The notes under the pieces: generated by a model
The model's input: only the letters and a program-made list of their open reading frames with translations
Database searches by the model: none
Told to the model about the DNA's origin: nothing
Program-made: the position numbers and the translations under genes
Shown here: piece after piece, positions 18,723 through 27,340 of the stretch
How the letters are laid out: every line of letters starts with the position of its first letter
How positions within the stretch are numbered: the stretch's first letter is position 1
Assembly: GCA_937868485.1 (NCBI GenBank)
Contig: CALMML010000018.1
Coordinates: 1-39,727, forward strand
Reading direction: 5' to 3'
DNA: 39,727 bases
Source: an uncultured Myxococcales bacterium
GTDB lineage: Bacteria; Myxococcota_A; Polyangia; Palsa-1104; JAEUJZ01

Positions 18723-21602
18723 TCATGACCGACGCTCCGGGCCGCTCTTGGCGTGTCGTCTCGTCGATGCTGAGGTGATCGACTCGCCTTGTGGGGCAGG
18801 GTGTTCGGCCAGCAGCTCCGCCAGTCGCTGCGAGATCGTCGTCGGCTCATTTTGCGCATGCAGCGGGTTTTCGTGACCTTTGCGAACCAGCGCGTTGAAG
18901 CGACGACTCATCGCGTGAACCGCTTCGCCGTGACGAATCAGGCTCTCTTTGCGATCTTCCGTCAGCGTCAGATCTTGCATCACCGTCAGGTTGTCATCGA
19001 GTTCCGACGGATAGCTCGGAGCCGAGATCACCGCCGTCACACCGCGCTGCGCAAGCGAATAGCGATAACAGTCCGCCGCCGTCGGACGAATCCGTGGTGC
19101 AGGCTGACCCGGAATCGCTCGCAACAGCCGTCCATACGAAGTCGCCGAAAACGTCAGAAGCCCGACGCCCGCCTGCTCACACTGCGGAAACAGCGACTGC
19201 TCTGCACCGGGATGCGCTGCGCTGTGACGAGTCATCAGCACATCGATTCCACCGTCGGAAATGGCAGCCTGCGCCAGGCTTCGAGCGTGCGTCGACAAGC
19301 CCGCTGCGCGAATTTTTCCATCCGCTTTGAGCTGCGCCAGCGTCTTGCGAACTTCGTCGGACAGTCGCTCCGGCGAGCGCACCCAGAACAGCAAAAACAC
19401 ATCCAAGCAGTCGGTCTTCAGTCGTCGCAGCGCGCGCTCGACATCCGCCGTGATGCTGTCGCCGTCGCCTTCGTAGCTGCCGGTGATGATGTGTAGCTTC
19501 CGTCGCTGCGTCCGAATCACCCGAGTCAGCGCCTGATAGCCCGGCTCCCAGAAGAATAGGTTCACGCCTGCGTCAATGGCTCGATCGTAGGTGCGCGGCG
19601 ACAGCTCGTGAACACCCGACAGTGCCAGCGGCGACACAAGTAGATCGGTCTGTCCCAGTCTGCGACGGAGCGCTGATGTCTGCGGTTCCTGTCGCGTCGC
19701 TGGCTGTTCGGATCGAATCGTCGGATGCGGATTCGGCTGCGCTTCCCCGCGCAGCGTCGCAATCGCTGACAACAGTGACGCCACTTCGTTCGGGTCATCG
19801 ACTTGCTGTAGCTCGCGACGAAGTGTGCCCAGCGCATCGGGATCGTCCATCGCTGCCTTGAGCTGCTCGGAATACGCCGCCAGTCGCTGTTCAGACGAGA
19901 GCTGTCCGCTTGCCAGCAGCGCACGCAAGCTCGTGTCCAGGTCGGGATGCTCGGTGATTGCCGTCGTCGCTGCGTGCCTGACACTTTGGTGACGATCCCG
20001 ACAAAGCTGGAGCAAAATGGGCAAGTCTTCCGTCGCTGATGCGAAGGATGAAGCGCGCGTCCTTTGCCACGGATCGTCGTCGCGCGACGCTGTTTCCAGC
20101 ACCAGCTTTCGCTGGGCGTGCGTAAGCTTCTGTCTTCGTCGCCACAGCTGTCGCAGCACTTCGCGTCTCGTCTGTGGATCTGGATCGTGCGCAAGCCAGT
20201 GACCCAGCGTTTCCGTCGCCAGCGCTGGCACAATGGCCTGACGAATCAGCGGATCATCGCTGGTTTGGTAGCGTGTCACGTCGGAAAGTCGTCCAAGCGT
20301 GAGCAGTGCCCGCAGCGCGCGTGCTCGAACCAGCGGATGATCTTCGTCGAGCAGCCTGTGGATGAGCGGCAGGTCGACGCCAGACATCGCTCGTTCCAGC
20401 AGCGCAAGCTTCGTCAGCGGACGCGCATCCGGTCCAAACAGAAGCGGCAGCAGTCGTCCCAGCTCTGACTCTTTGACGCGCGTCACCAGCGCATGCAGCG
20501 CCGCCGCCCGAACTTCTGCATCGTCATCTTCGAGCCGCTTGTCAAACAGCGTCGTATCGGTTTCGCCCAGCTCATCCAGACAGCGCACCGCTGCGTGGCG
20601 AGCCAGCGGATGCGGATGTTCCAGCGCCGCGCGTACCGGATTTCGTCGTCCGCCATTGTGCAGCAGCTTGTGACAGGCCCACATCACCGCACCGACGGGA
20701 GACTCCGCATCGCTCAAGATTCGCGTGGTCAGCGCCATTGCGCGTCGTCCCGTCCTCGACAGCAGATCCCACGTACTTTCCAGCGCGTGCGGCAGGCCGG
20801 GAATCTGCAAAAACGGCAGCACTTCCTCAAGCTCGGTCGCTCGACTGAGCCGCGCCAATCGATCCACCGCCAGCTCGCGAAGCTGGGTGTGCGGGTCCGA
20901 CAGAAACGGCAGCAGCTCAGCGGGCGTTAGCTCGGACAGCGGACGCGCTCGCAGCCGAGCGGTCGTCACCGCCGGATCGGGATTGGCCAGCGCTTGATCG
21001 GTCGGACGCGGCGCTTCGGCCTTGTAGGACGCCAGCGCGGGCTCTACGCGTGCTTGCAGCTCCAGCTGGGCGCCCAGCGCGGCTTCGGACATGCCTTGCG
21101 TGACCGTCAGGATCTGCTCGCGCTCATCGGGCAGCGCATGCCACAGCGTCTCCAGCGCGCGAATGGCGGCATGACGGACGCGCCAAAACGGATCACCGAG
21201 CACTTGCTTGATGGTTCCAATTGCTTCGCGGTGTCCGCTTCGGGCCAGCGACAGCGTGGCTGTGCGACGGACCCACCAGATTGGATCGAGCCGTGCCAGA
21301 TGCGACAGCCGGTGCTGCACACTCGGAGCGAGCGCCTGCGGACACAGTCCCAGCGCACGGGCAGCGGCTTCGCGAACGCTCGGTCGATCATCGTAGGTTG
21401 CGTCGTGAAGCCACCGAACAGGATCGACCTTCACCGACTTGGCCAGCACCTGCGCGGCGTCGGCTCGCACGCGACCATCCGTGTCCGAAAGCAGCGCAGC
21501 GCGAGCGGCATAGACATCGGCAGTGCAGTGCGGATCCAGATCGGACAGCGCAGCCAGTCGAACATCGGGCGATCGTGACAGCAGCCTAGTGCGCGCGTGC
21601 AT
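18723..21602 (-). CDS. HEAT-repeat protein with C-terminal degenerate aldo/keto reductase domain; candidate retron effector
   Basis: This is a 959-residue protein. Residues about 10-620 are tandem HEAT-like helical repeats, for example DTDGRVRADAAQVLAKS, DDRPSVREAAARALGL, GDPFWRVRHAAIRALETL and DDDAEVRAAALHALV. A Pro/Gln-rich linker (about 620-645) leads to an aldo/keto-reductase fold (about 645-895): RRRLGQTDLLVSPLALSG, RALRRLKTDCLDVFLL, LKADGKIRAAGLSTHA and GVTAVISAPSYPSELDDN. Aligned to the family, the catalytic Asp, Lys and His positions are F684, G708 and F739; only the Tyr (Y689) remains. Reductase activity is therefore unlikely, while cofactor binding could persist. GGGAGG lies four bases before the ATG. 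The retron RNA begins about 100 bases after its stop on the same strand, making it a candidate partner of the RT. The effector role is inferred. Confidence 0.88.
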   Translation of the reverse strand: MHARTRLLSRSPDVRLAALSDLDPHCTADVYAARAALLSDTDGRVRADAAQVLAKSVKVDPVRWLHDATYDDRPSVREAAARALGLCPQALAPSVQHRLSHLARLDPIWWVRRTATLSLARSGHREAIGTIKQVLGDPFWRVRHAAIRALETLWHALPDEREQILTVTQGMSEAALGAQLELQARVEPALASYKAEAPRPTDQALANPDPAVTTARLRARPLSELTPAELLPFLSDPHTQLRELAVDRLARLSRATELEEVLPFLQIPGLPHALESTWDLLSRTGRRAMALTTRILSDAESPVGAVMWACHKLLHNGGRRNPVRAALEHPHPLARHAAVRCLDELGETDTTLFDKRLEDDDAEVRAAALHALVTRVKESELGRLLPLLFGPDARPLTKLALLERAMSGVDLPLIHRLLDEDHPLVRARALRALLTLGRLSDVTRYQTSDDPLIRQAIVPALATETLGHWLAHDPDPQTRREVLRQLWRRRQKLTHAQRKLVLETASRDDDPWQRTRASSFASATEDLPILLQLCRDRHQSVRHAATTAITEHPDLDTSLRALLASGQLSSEQRLAAYSEQLKAAMDDPDALGTLRRELQQVDDPNEVASLLSAIATLRGEAQPNPHPTIRSEQPATRQEPQTSALRRRLGQTDLLVSPLALSGVHELSPRTYDRAIDAGVNLFFWEPGYQALTRVIRTQRRKLHIITGSYEGDGDSITADVERALRRLKTDCLDVFLLFWVRSPERLSDEVRKTLAQLKADGKIRAAGLSTHARSLAQAAISDGGIDVLMTRHSAAHPGAEQSLFPQCEQAGVGLLTFSATSYGRLLRAIPGQPAPRIRPTAADCYRYSLAQRGVTAVISAPSYPSELDDNLTVMQDLTLTEDRKESLIRHGEAVHAMSRRFNALVRKGHENPLHAQNEPTTISQRLAELLAEHPAPQGESITSASTRRHAKSGPERRS

Positions 21603-21750
21603 GCGACCTCCCGCTGGCTGGCTGACGGCTTCCCGATGTGGTTCGTTGCGAGTCCGGTAGACCCGACGCCAAGCGCTGCGCTTGTTGTGTCACCCACTTA
21701 GCGTACGGCACAACTCGCATCGGACTCAATCGCGACGGAGCGTGCCACAT

Positions 21751-21783
21751 GTCCTGTGCGTACCTACTCGGCTGCGACAGGAC
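21751..21783. repeat. Inverted repeat between MFS and HEAT/AKR genes
   Basis: GTCCTGT (21751-21757) and ACAGGAC (21777-21783) are perfect inverted copies separated by 19 bases, extendable to 9 of 10 positions. They lie in the 202-base gap after the MFS stop and upstream of the HEAT/AKR gene, so they could be an operator or a transcript hairpin. No T tract follows. Confidence 0.45.
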
Positions 21784-21804
21784 GTGACAACAGAACGTAC
21801 GGAC

Positions 21805-23040
21805 TTACGGACGACGCTTGGGATGATTGCCGGAGCTGGCTCGCGGCGACATGAACATGCGTGGCAAGGTGATTCCGCGCGTCTCGGGCAGCATCCAGAC
21901 CCAGCTGGCGGTGGCGAGCGCGAGCACGAGAGGAACCGACAGTCCACCGGCCAGACCAAAGCGCAGCTTCATCGCGGCCACGACCACGGGGGCCAGCAGC
22001 TGAACCGAGCGCGCCAGGTTGTAGGTCGCTCCCATCGCAGCGCCGCGAATCTCGGTGGGAAATAGCTCGGCCAGCAGTGCGCCAAAGCCCGCCGTGCAGC
22101 CGGATCCAAACCCGAGCATCAGCATCGTCAGCCAAAACAGCGGTGGATGCAGCGTCAGCCACTTCCAGTTAAACGCGAGCATCGCCAGCGCACTGGCCGT
22201 TATCAGCGAATACGCACAGAAGGCGGGACGACGTCCGGCTCGATCGGCCATGTTGCCAAACATCAGCATGCCGACGAACTGACCGATCTGCGCGGTCAGC
22301 ACCCAGATCATGCTCTTGCCGATGCGCTGACCCATTTCGTTTAGCAAAAACGACGGCAGCCAGATGTAGCAAGTCCAGTACGTGCCCATCTTGAGCACGG
22401 TCAAAATCCACGCGACGACGAAGCGACGACCGATACCGGCGCGGAAGACTTCGACGAAAGAGACATGTTGGTTGGTGCGCTCGTTTGGCAGGACCATGGA
22501 TCGACGCATGGCGACGGCGAGCAGCGCGGTGGCACTGGAAGCGAGCAAGATGGCGCGCCAGCCAAGGATCGGTAACAGCAGAAATCCGGCGACGGCAGCG
22601 AGTGCGGCTCCGAGCGGCTCGCCGGCTTGCAACAGTGCGGCGGCGCGACCTCGATAGCGTGATTCAACGGCTTCAGCGACGAGTCCGTGTCCGATGGCCC
22701 ACTCGCCACCGACGCCCAGTCCGACCAGTCCGCGTCCAATCAAAAACACGGACAGCGACGGAGCCAGACCACAAACCGCTGAACCGAGCGAGTACACAAA
22801 CACCGTCAGCGCCAGGATGGATCGCTTGCCATATCGATCCGCCAGCCATCCGGCCAAGATACCGCCCAACCCGGATGTGGACAGCGCGACGCCCAGCAGC
22901 CAGGACTCGACCTCGTGCGAGAGGTGGAACTCGTGGCTGACGGCGTCTTTGATGTACGCAAACAGGACGAGATCGTAGAAGTCGAAGGTCCAGCCCAAAA
23001 ATGCAAACAGAAACAGTCGATATGGGAACGGGCGACCCAT
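21805..23040 (-). CDS. MFS transporter
   Basis: This is a 411-residue inner-membrane secondary transporter with about 12 hydrophobic segments. Helix 1 carries GWTFDFYDLVLFAYI, resembling the DxxD-type start of metabolite:H+ and aromatic-acid:H+ symporters. The loop 2-3 signature GWLADRYGKRS fits MFS motif A, and helix 4 has RGLVGLGVGGEWAIG. The second half has NMADRAGRRPAF, the mirrored loop motif. A short charged tail follows the last helix. It is divergent from the ROK kinase gene, with a 209-base shared upstream region. The substrate is probably a small organic acid or sugar acid, but this is a guess from motif resemblance. Confidence 0.92.
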   Translation of the reverse strand: MGRPFPYRLFLFAFLGWTFDFYDLVLFAYIKDAVSHEFHLSHEVESWLLGVALSTSGLGGILAGWLADRYGKRSILALTVFVYSLGSAVCGLAPSLSVFLIGRGLVGLGVGGEWAIGHGLVAEAVESRYRGRAAALLQAGEPLGAALAAVAGFLLLPILGWRAILLASSATALLAVAMRRSMVLPNERTNQHVSFVEVFRAGIGRRFVVAWILTVLKMGTYWTCYIWLPSFLLNEMGQRIGKSMIWVLTAQIGQFVGMLMFGNMADRAGRRPAFCAYSLITASALAMLAFNWKWLTLHPPLFWLTMLMLGFGSGCTAGFGALLAELFPTEIRGAAMGATYNLARSVQLLAPVVVAAMKLRFGLAGGLSVPLVLALATASWVWMLPETRGITLPRMFMSPRASSGNHPKRRP

Positions 23041-23134
23041 GGAAGAACTGGCCCTAACCGTAGAGGCGATGGAAGAAAGGCGTTAGAAACAGCGTCGGAA
23101 ACCCTAGCGGCATGATTCATCGATTTAAGCTCGA

Positions 23135-23153
23135 GTTGCCTTTGCGGGGCAAC
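23135..23153. repeat. Inverted repeat in the divergent MFS/ROK upstream region
   Basis: GTTGCC (23135-23140) and GGCAAC (23148-23153) form a 6-bp perfect inverted repeat with a 7-base spacer. It lies between the divergent start codons at 23040 and 23250, where an operator would be expected. The repeat is short and may be chance. Confidence 0.3.
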
Positions 23154-23249
23154 GGATGAGCCATTTTTCTTTCGTTCTTGGGCTAACTGGCTCACTGCAA
23201 ATGCGGGACGACTGGGCTGTCCGGGGTGCGGGCCTGATAAGTTGAAGCG

Positions 23250-24185
23250 ATGGAATCTGCTGCACAAGAACAGCTCCGCTTGGGTGTGGATCTGGGTGGA
23301 ACCAAGATGGAAGCGGTGGTGGTTCGTCTATCGGGGGATTCGTTTGAAGTCCTTGCGAGACTGCGTCGACCGACGGAGCGAGACCTTGGCTATCAGCACA
23401 TCTTGGATGCGCTCTTTGAGCTGGTGACAGACACGGCGCAAAGTGCGGGACTTGCGACGATTCCTCCGATCGGGGTCGGCATGCCGGGCAGCATCAGCAG
23501 ACGCAGCGGGCTTATCAAGAACTCGAACACAACGTGTCTCAATGGCCGCCCATTTCGCGATGACTTCAGCATCAAGCTGGGCCAGTTTGTGCGCTTTGCC
23601 AACGACGCCAACTGCTTTGCGCTGGCGGAGGCTCGCTTCGGTGCGGGACGCGGACATCAGGTCGTCTTCGGTGTCATTTTGGGCACCGGTGTGGGCGGTG
23701 GCTTGGTCTTTCCTTCCGCAGACGGTGTGCCTGATGCCTGGGACGGACCGCAAGGCATCGCGGGGGAGTGGGGCCATGTCAGCCTCGATCCAGCGCATGG
23801 ACCCAGCTGCTACTGCGGTCGTCGCGGCTGTATCGAGACCTATCTGTCGGGACCGGCGCTGGAAGCTCGCTATGCCGAAACGGCGGGGTCGGCGGGTGTG
23901 CTCTCGCTCAAGCAGATTGTCGAGCGTCGCGGCGAAGATCTCGTCGCCCAGAAGGTTTTGACCGAGCACTATCAGCTGTTCGGACGAGCGATTGCGACGG
24001 TGATAAACATCGTCGATCCCGACGCGATTGTGCTCGGAGGTGGCCTATCGAACTTGCCCTGGCTCTATGAGTCGGGCGTTGCCGAAGCCGCCAAGTGGGT
24101 CTTTAGCGACGAGCTGACCACGCCGATTGTGCAGAACGAACTCGGAGACAGCGCCGGGGTGATTGGTGCTGCCCTTTTGCCGTAA
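23250..24185 (+). CDS. ROK-family sugar kinase
   Basis: This is a cytoplasmic ATP-dependent sugar kinase, 311 residues, the usual size for single-domain ROK kinases. The phosphate-binding LGVDLGGTKMEAVVV starts the protein. GVGMPGSISRRSGLIKNSN and FANDANCFALAEA (catalytic Asp within the ND-N motif) follow. ILGTGVGGGLVF is the second ATP motif. EWGHVSLDP supplies the zinc-ligand His, and CYCGRRGCIETYLSGPAL is the ROK zinc motif CxCGxxGCxE. The presence of the zinc motif fits glucokinase, fructokinase or N-acetylhexosamine kinases; which one cannot be decided. It leads a short-spaced set with trmB (23 bases) and a lipoprotein gene, and is divergent from the MFS gene. Confidence 0.94.
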   Translation: MESAAQEQLRLGVDLGGTKMEAVVVRLSGDSFEVLARLRRPTERDLGYQHILDALFELVTDTAQSAGLATIPPIGVGMPGSISRRSGLIKNSNTTCLNGRPFRDDFSIKLGQFVRFANDANCFALAEARFGAGRGHQVVFGVILGTGVGGGLVFPSADGVPDAWDGPQGIAGEWGHVSLDPAHGPSCYCGRRGCIETYLSGPALEARYAETAGSAGVLSLKQIVERRGEDLVAQKVLTEHYQLFGRAIATVINIVDPDAIVLGGGLSNLPWLYESGVAEAAKWVFSDELTTPIVQNELGDSAGVIGAALLP

Positions 24186-24208
24186 GAGCTTGGTATCCTC
24201 CGCCGCCC

Positions 24209-24832
24209 ATGCCGCTGCGAGTTCGTCATCACGTCAATCCGTTTCACCTTCGTCTGCTCGACATTGCGCCAGAGCGGCTCGCAGCACCCGTCGGTCAAGA
24301 CGAAGCGCTTCAGATTGAGCTGGGCTGTGCCGATGCGCAGTTTCTGTTTCAGCTGGCTCGCCGCGATCCGCTGGGCAGCTACGTTGGGGTCGAAATTCGC
24401 GAGCCGCTGGTCGATGACGTAAATCGCCGCGCCGAAGCGGAAGGTCTTCACAACCTGCGTGCCCTGTTTGCGCACATCAACCTGGACCTCCAGCGGCTGT
24501 TTGCCGGTCATCGGATTCGTCGCTTCTTTATCAACTTTCCCGATCCGTGGTTTAAGCGCGCGCACCACAACCGGCGCATCGTCAATCCTGAGCTGGCCGA
24601 TCAGCTCGTGTCGATGCTGGAACCCGGTGGCGAGCTGTTTTTTCAAAGCGATATCTGGGATTTGGCGATTGCCGCGATGGAAGTGTTCGAGACCACCGCA
24701 GGAATCGAAAACACCGCCGGAGAGTGGTCGTTCTTGAAGCACAATCCGTATCCGGCGATCTCGCTGCGTGAAGAGCGTGTCAGTGAGAAGAACCTGCCGA
24801 TCTGGCGCATCCTGTATCGGCGCGTGGCATAA
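24209..24832 (+). CDS. trmB: tRNA (guanine-N7-)-methyltransferase
   Basis: It transfers a methyl group from S-adenosylmethionine to N7 of guanine 46 in the tRNA variable loop. The 207 residues form a class I methyltransferase. The SAM-binding motif I is IELGCADAQFLFQLA (usually ExGxGxG, here ELGCAD). YVGVEIREPLVDDV follows. The family signature INFPDPWFKRAHHNRRIV is present, close to the canonical FPDPWxKxRHxKRR, and then NPELADQLVSMLEPGGELFF. The length is slightly below the usual 210-240 because the N-terminus is short. It lies between the ROK kinase and the lipoprotein gene, with only seven bases to the latter, so it is probably co-transcribed. Confidence 0.94.
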   Translation: MPLRVRHHVNPFHLRLLDIAPERLAAPVGQDEALQIELGCADAQFLFQLARRDPLGSYVGVEIREPLVDDVNRRAEAEGLHNLRALFAHINLDLQRLFAGHRIRRFFINFPDPWFKRAHHNRRIVNPELADQLVSMLEPGGELFFQSDIWDLAIAAMEVFETTAGIENTAGEWSFLKHNPYPAISLREERVSEKNLPIWRILYRRVA

Positions 24833-24839
24833 ACAGAGG

Positions 24840-25490
24840 ATGAGGCACGCGCGGCTCGGACTGTTGCTCGCTTTGCTCTGCGCAATCGGCTGTAGCGCGA
24901 ACAGCGCGGCGGACCTTGGGTACTTGATGCTGCGGCTGCAAGCGCAAGGTGTGCCCGCCCGTGCGACGCTGCTGGAACCACAGGTCTCGGTGCTGAGCAA
25001 CGAGTGGAAGAGCGCGGACGCGATTGCTCCAGCGGACTTGTCGATGCTGACCAAGCGCGATCCGGTGACGGTGATCCTGCGCGTGCCGGTGCAAGATGCC
25101 GGACAGCGGGTGGCGGCTGCGGTGCGCGTGCTCGACGAAAACAAGCAGATGCTGGCGGTGGGCGGTGCGCAGCTTGCGCTGATGAGAGACTCGTCGCTGC
25201 CAGTGGCGCTGGTCGATGCACCAGATGCCCGCAATCAGTCGCTTCAGCTTGCGAAGGTGGTTCCGTCGAAGATCGCGAGCGGAAAAGTGGTGACGCTGTA
25301 TGGCTGGGGCTTCTTGTCGACAGACGAAGTGACGGTTGGGGGTCAGAAGGCTCCGTCGGTGCAGTGGCAGTCTTCCGTCGAGCTGGTGGTGACGATGCCG
25401 CAAGCGCTGGTGCTTGGACCGACGACGATCACTGTCTCGCACCTCGCTGGATCGAGCGACACCCGATCTGACCTTGCCACCGTCGAGTAG
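24840..25490 (+). CDS. Lipoprotein with IPT/TIG-like domain
   Basis: This is a 216-residue predicted lipoprotein of unknown function. The signal segment (LGLLLALLCAIGCSANS) ends in a lipobox cysteine at about residue 18. The C-terminal 80 residues resemble an IPT/TIG immunoglobulin-like fold: VVPSKIASGKVVTLYGWGF, a VTVGGQ turn, VELVVTMPQALVLGPTTITV. The middle (about 60-120) looks like a second beta-rich domain (RDPVTVILRVPVQDAG). The ATG at 24840 is chosen over an upstream in-frame start inside trmB because the signal peptide begins there. AGAGG directly abuts this ATG, an unusually close spacing. It is convergent with the regulator gene, nine bases away. It is likely envelope-anchored; the partner is unknown. 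Confidence 0.83.
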   Translation: MRHARLGLLLALLCAIGCSANSAADLGYLMLRLQAQGVPARATLLEPQVSVLSNEWKSADAIAPADLSMLTKRDPVTVILRVPVQDAGQRVAAAVRVLDENKQMLAVGGAQLALMRDSSLPVALVDAPDARNQSLQLAKVVPSKIASGKVVTLYGWGFLSTDEVTVGGQKAPSVQWQSSVELVVTMPQALVLGPTTITVSHLAGSSDTRSDLATVE

Positions 25491-25499
25491 CTGCGCTGG

Positions 25500-27293
25500 T
25501 TACTTGCTCGTTTTCGTCGGAACCGTCAGCCCGTACTGCTTGAGCTTGTACGAAAACGTCCGAATGGGCATGCCGAGCAGCTCTGCGGCGCGCACTTGAA
25601 CCCCGTTACAAGCGGTCAGCGCTTCGCTCATCCGACGCTGCTCAAGCTCCCGAATCTCGGCTTCCAGGTTGCGAATGACGGGCGGCGTGCGCTGCGGATC
25701 GACCGACGGCTTGGGCGGACTTGCTGTGGGCAGTCCATCCGCGGACTGAAGCAGACCACTCACTTCTTCGCTCGTCACGACGCCGTGCGTGCAGGTTGCA
25801 GCCAGATAGTCACAGACGTTGCGCAGCTCGCGGATGTTGCCGGGCCAGGCATGGCCAAGCAGCAGCGCCAGCGCACCGTTCGACAGCGACGGAGTCTGCG
25901 TTCCCAAGCTGGCACACGCGCGACGCAAAAACTGCCGCAGCAGGATCGGGATCTCTCGTCGCCGATCTCGCAGCGGAGGCAGCACCACCCGCGCCGCCAC
26001 CAAGCGAAAGAACAGATCTTGGCGAAAGCGACCGTGACGGACTTCTTCTTCTAGGTCGCGATGCGTCGCTGTGACCAAGCGGACATCGATCGGCAGCTCG
26101 CGAGTTCCCCCGACGCGAACGATCCGCTGCGATTCCAGCGCGCGAAGCAGCTTCGCTTGCAGCGGCAGCGGCAGCTCTCCCACTTCGTCGAGAAACAGCG
26201 TGCCTTGTGCCGCCTGTTCGAGCAGACCGTGTTTTTGGCTGACTGCGCCGGTAAACGCGCCTTTTTCGTGACCAAACAGCTCGCTTTCGGCCAGGGCTTC
26301 GGGCAGCGCTGCGCAGTTGACCGCGACAAAGCGACCGCTGCGCTTGGAAAAGACATGCAGCGCGGTGGCGGCGATTTCCTTCCCGGTTCCCGTCTCACCG
26401 TGAATCAGCACCGGCAGCGTGCTCCGCGCGAGCCGCTCAATCAGCGCAAAGATCCGCTGCATCGCCGGGTCCGCAATCGTCACCTCGTGTTCCCCGATGA
26501 GCTGCGTCCGCTGGGCTTTTTCCGCGAGCAGACACTCTCCAGCTTGGGCCATCGTCACCGCGGCTTGGGCGGACAGCGTCAGATGTTCTGCGTCATTTCC
26601 GTCGGCAGGAAAGCAGGCCACACCACCGCGAATCGAGGCACTGACTTTTTGCGCTTTTTGATGAAGCTCAGCGACGATCGCGTGTCGTTCCTCATCGGCC
26701 AGCTCGGGCAGCAGCACAAAGAACAGCGAATCTTGGCGACTGACCACATCGATCAGCCGAACCTGCGTCGTCAGCGCCAGCAGGAGCCGCGCGATGTCGG
26801 CGTGCTCGTCCGCTTGCAGACACAAGAGCGTCAGCGGTCGTCCATAGCGCTGCGATCGCTCCACTTCTTCGATCAGACGCTGACGAAACAGCTCCATCGG
26901 AGCCAGCTCGTGACGAACTTGCTGAAGCTGCGGCGCGTGCAGGACGAGCGTGACCTCGCAGATTTGAATCACATCGCCGTGCTGGAGCTTGCGTGAACCG
27001 ACGACGCGCTGACCGAGCACGCGGGTTCCATTGTGCGAGCCCAGATCCACCAGCAGCAGCTCCGATCCGTCGATGCGCAGCCGTGCGTGATGTCGCGATG
27101 CCGTTCGATCCGACAGCCGCAGCGTGCAGTCTTCGGCGCGTCCGATCAGCAGCTCTCCCGATGCGGGCAGCGGGCAGCGCCACGAGCTGTGACCTTCAAT
27201 GACCAGCAGATACGGCGCGGGCAAGCTGCGCGGCTGAGTCTGCGGCTCAATCGGACTGATGGTTAACGTGGCGTCGCTGGGAGAACCAGACAT
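25500..27293 (-). CDS. Sigma-54-dependent activator with FHA and degenerate GGDEF-like domains
   Basis: This is a 597-residue transcription activator. An FHA domain (about 27-120) shows the phosphothreonine-binding set: LIGRAEDCTLRL, SRHHARL (S66) and LGSHNGT (N88). Residues about 130-260 look like a diguanylate-cyclase fold with the GGDEF site replaced by RQDSL (186-190), although SIRGGVACFPADGND is preserved; it is therefore not catalytic. The AAA+ domain has Walker A GETGTGKE (299-306), the sigma-54 contact loop GAFTGA (345-350) and Walker B GTLFLDEVGEL. A Fis-type HTH (about 545-592) ends it. GAFTGA indicates true sigma-54 activation. The FHA domain suggests control by a Ser/Thr kinase, consistent with the PP2C gene 47 bases upstream on the same strand. 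No good Shine-Dalgarno precedes the ATG. Confidence 0.94.
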   Translation of the reverse strand: MSGSPSDATLTISPIEPQTQPRSLPAPYLLVIEGHSSWRCPLPASGELLIGRAEDCTLRLSDRTASRHHARLRIDGSELLLVDLGSHNGTRVLGQRVVGSRKLQHGDVIQICEVTLVLHAPQLQQVRHELAPMELFRQRLIEEVERSQRYGRPLTLLCLQADEHADIARLLLALTTQVRLIDVVSRQDSLFFVLLPELADEERHAIVAELHQKAQKVSASIRGGVACFPADGNDAEHLTLSAQAAVTMAQAGECLLAEKAQRTQLIGEHEVTIADPAMQRIFALIERLARSTLPVLIHGETGTGKEIAATALHVFSKRSGRFVAVNCAALPEALAESELFGHEKGAFTGAVSQKHGLLEQAAQGTLFLDEVGELPLPLQAKLLRALESQRIVRVGGTRELPIDVRLVTATHRDLEEEVRHGRFRQDLFFRLVAARVVLPPLRDRRREIPILLRQFLRRACASLGTQTPSLSNGALALLLGHAWPGNIRELRNVCDYLAATCTHGVVTSEEVSGLLQSADGLPTASPPKPSVDPQRTPPVIRNLEAEIRELEQRRMSEALTACNGVQVRAAELLGMPIRTFSYKLKQYGLTVPTKTSK

Positions 27294-27340
27294 AAACGGA
27301 GAGAAGCGAGCGAGGACAGAAGGAAGAGGGCCGGAGCCGC

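Noticed and set aside
18723-19670. Active aldo/keto reductase
   Set aside because: The aligned Asp, Lys and His catalytic positions are Phe, Gly and Phe.
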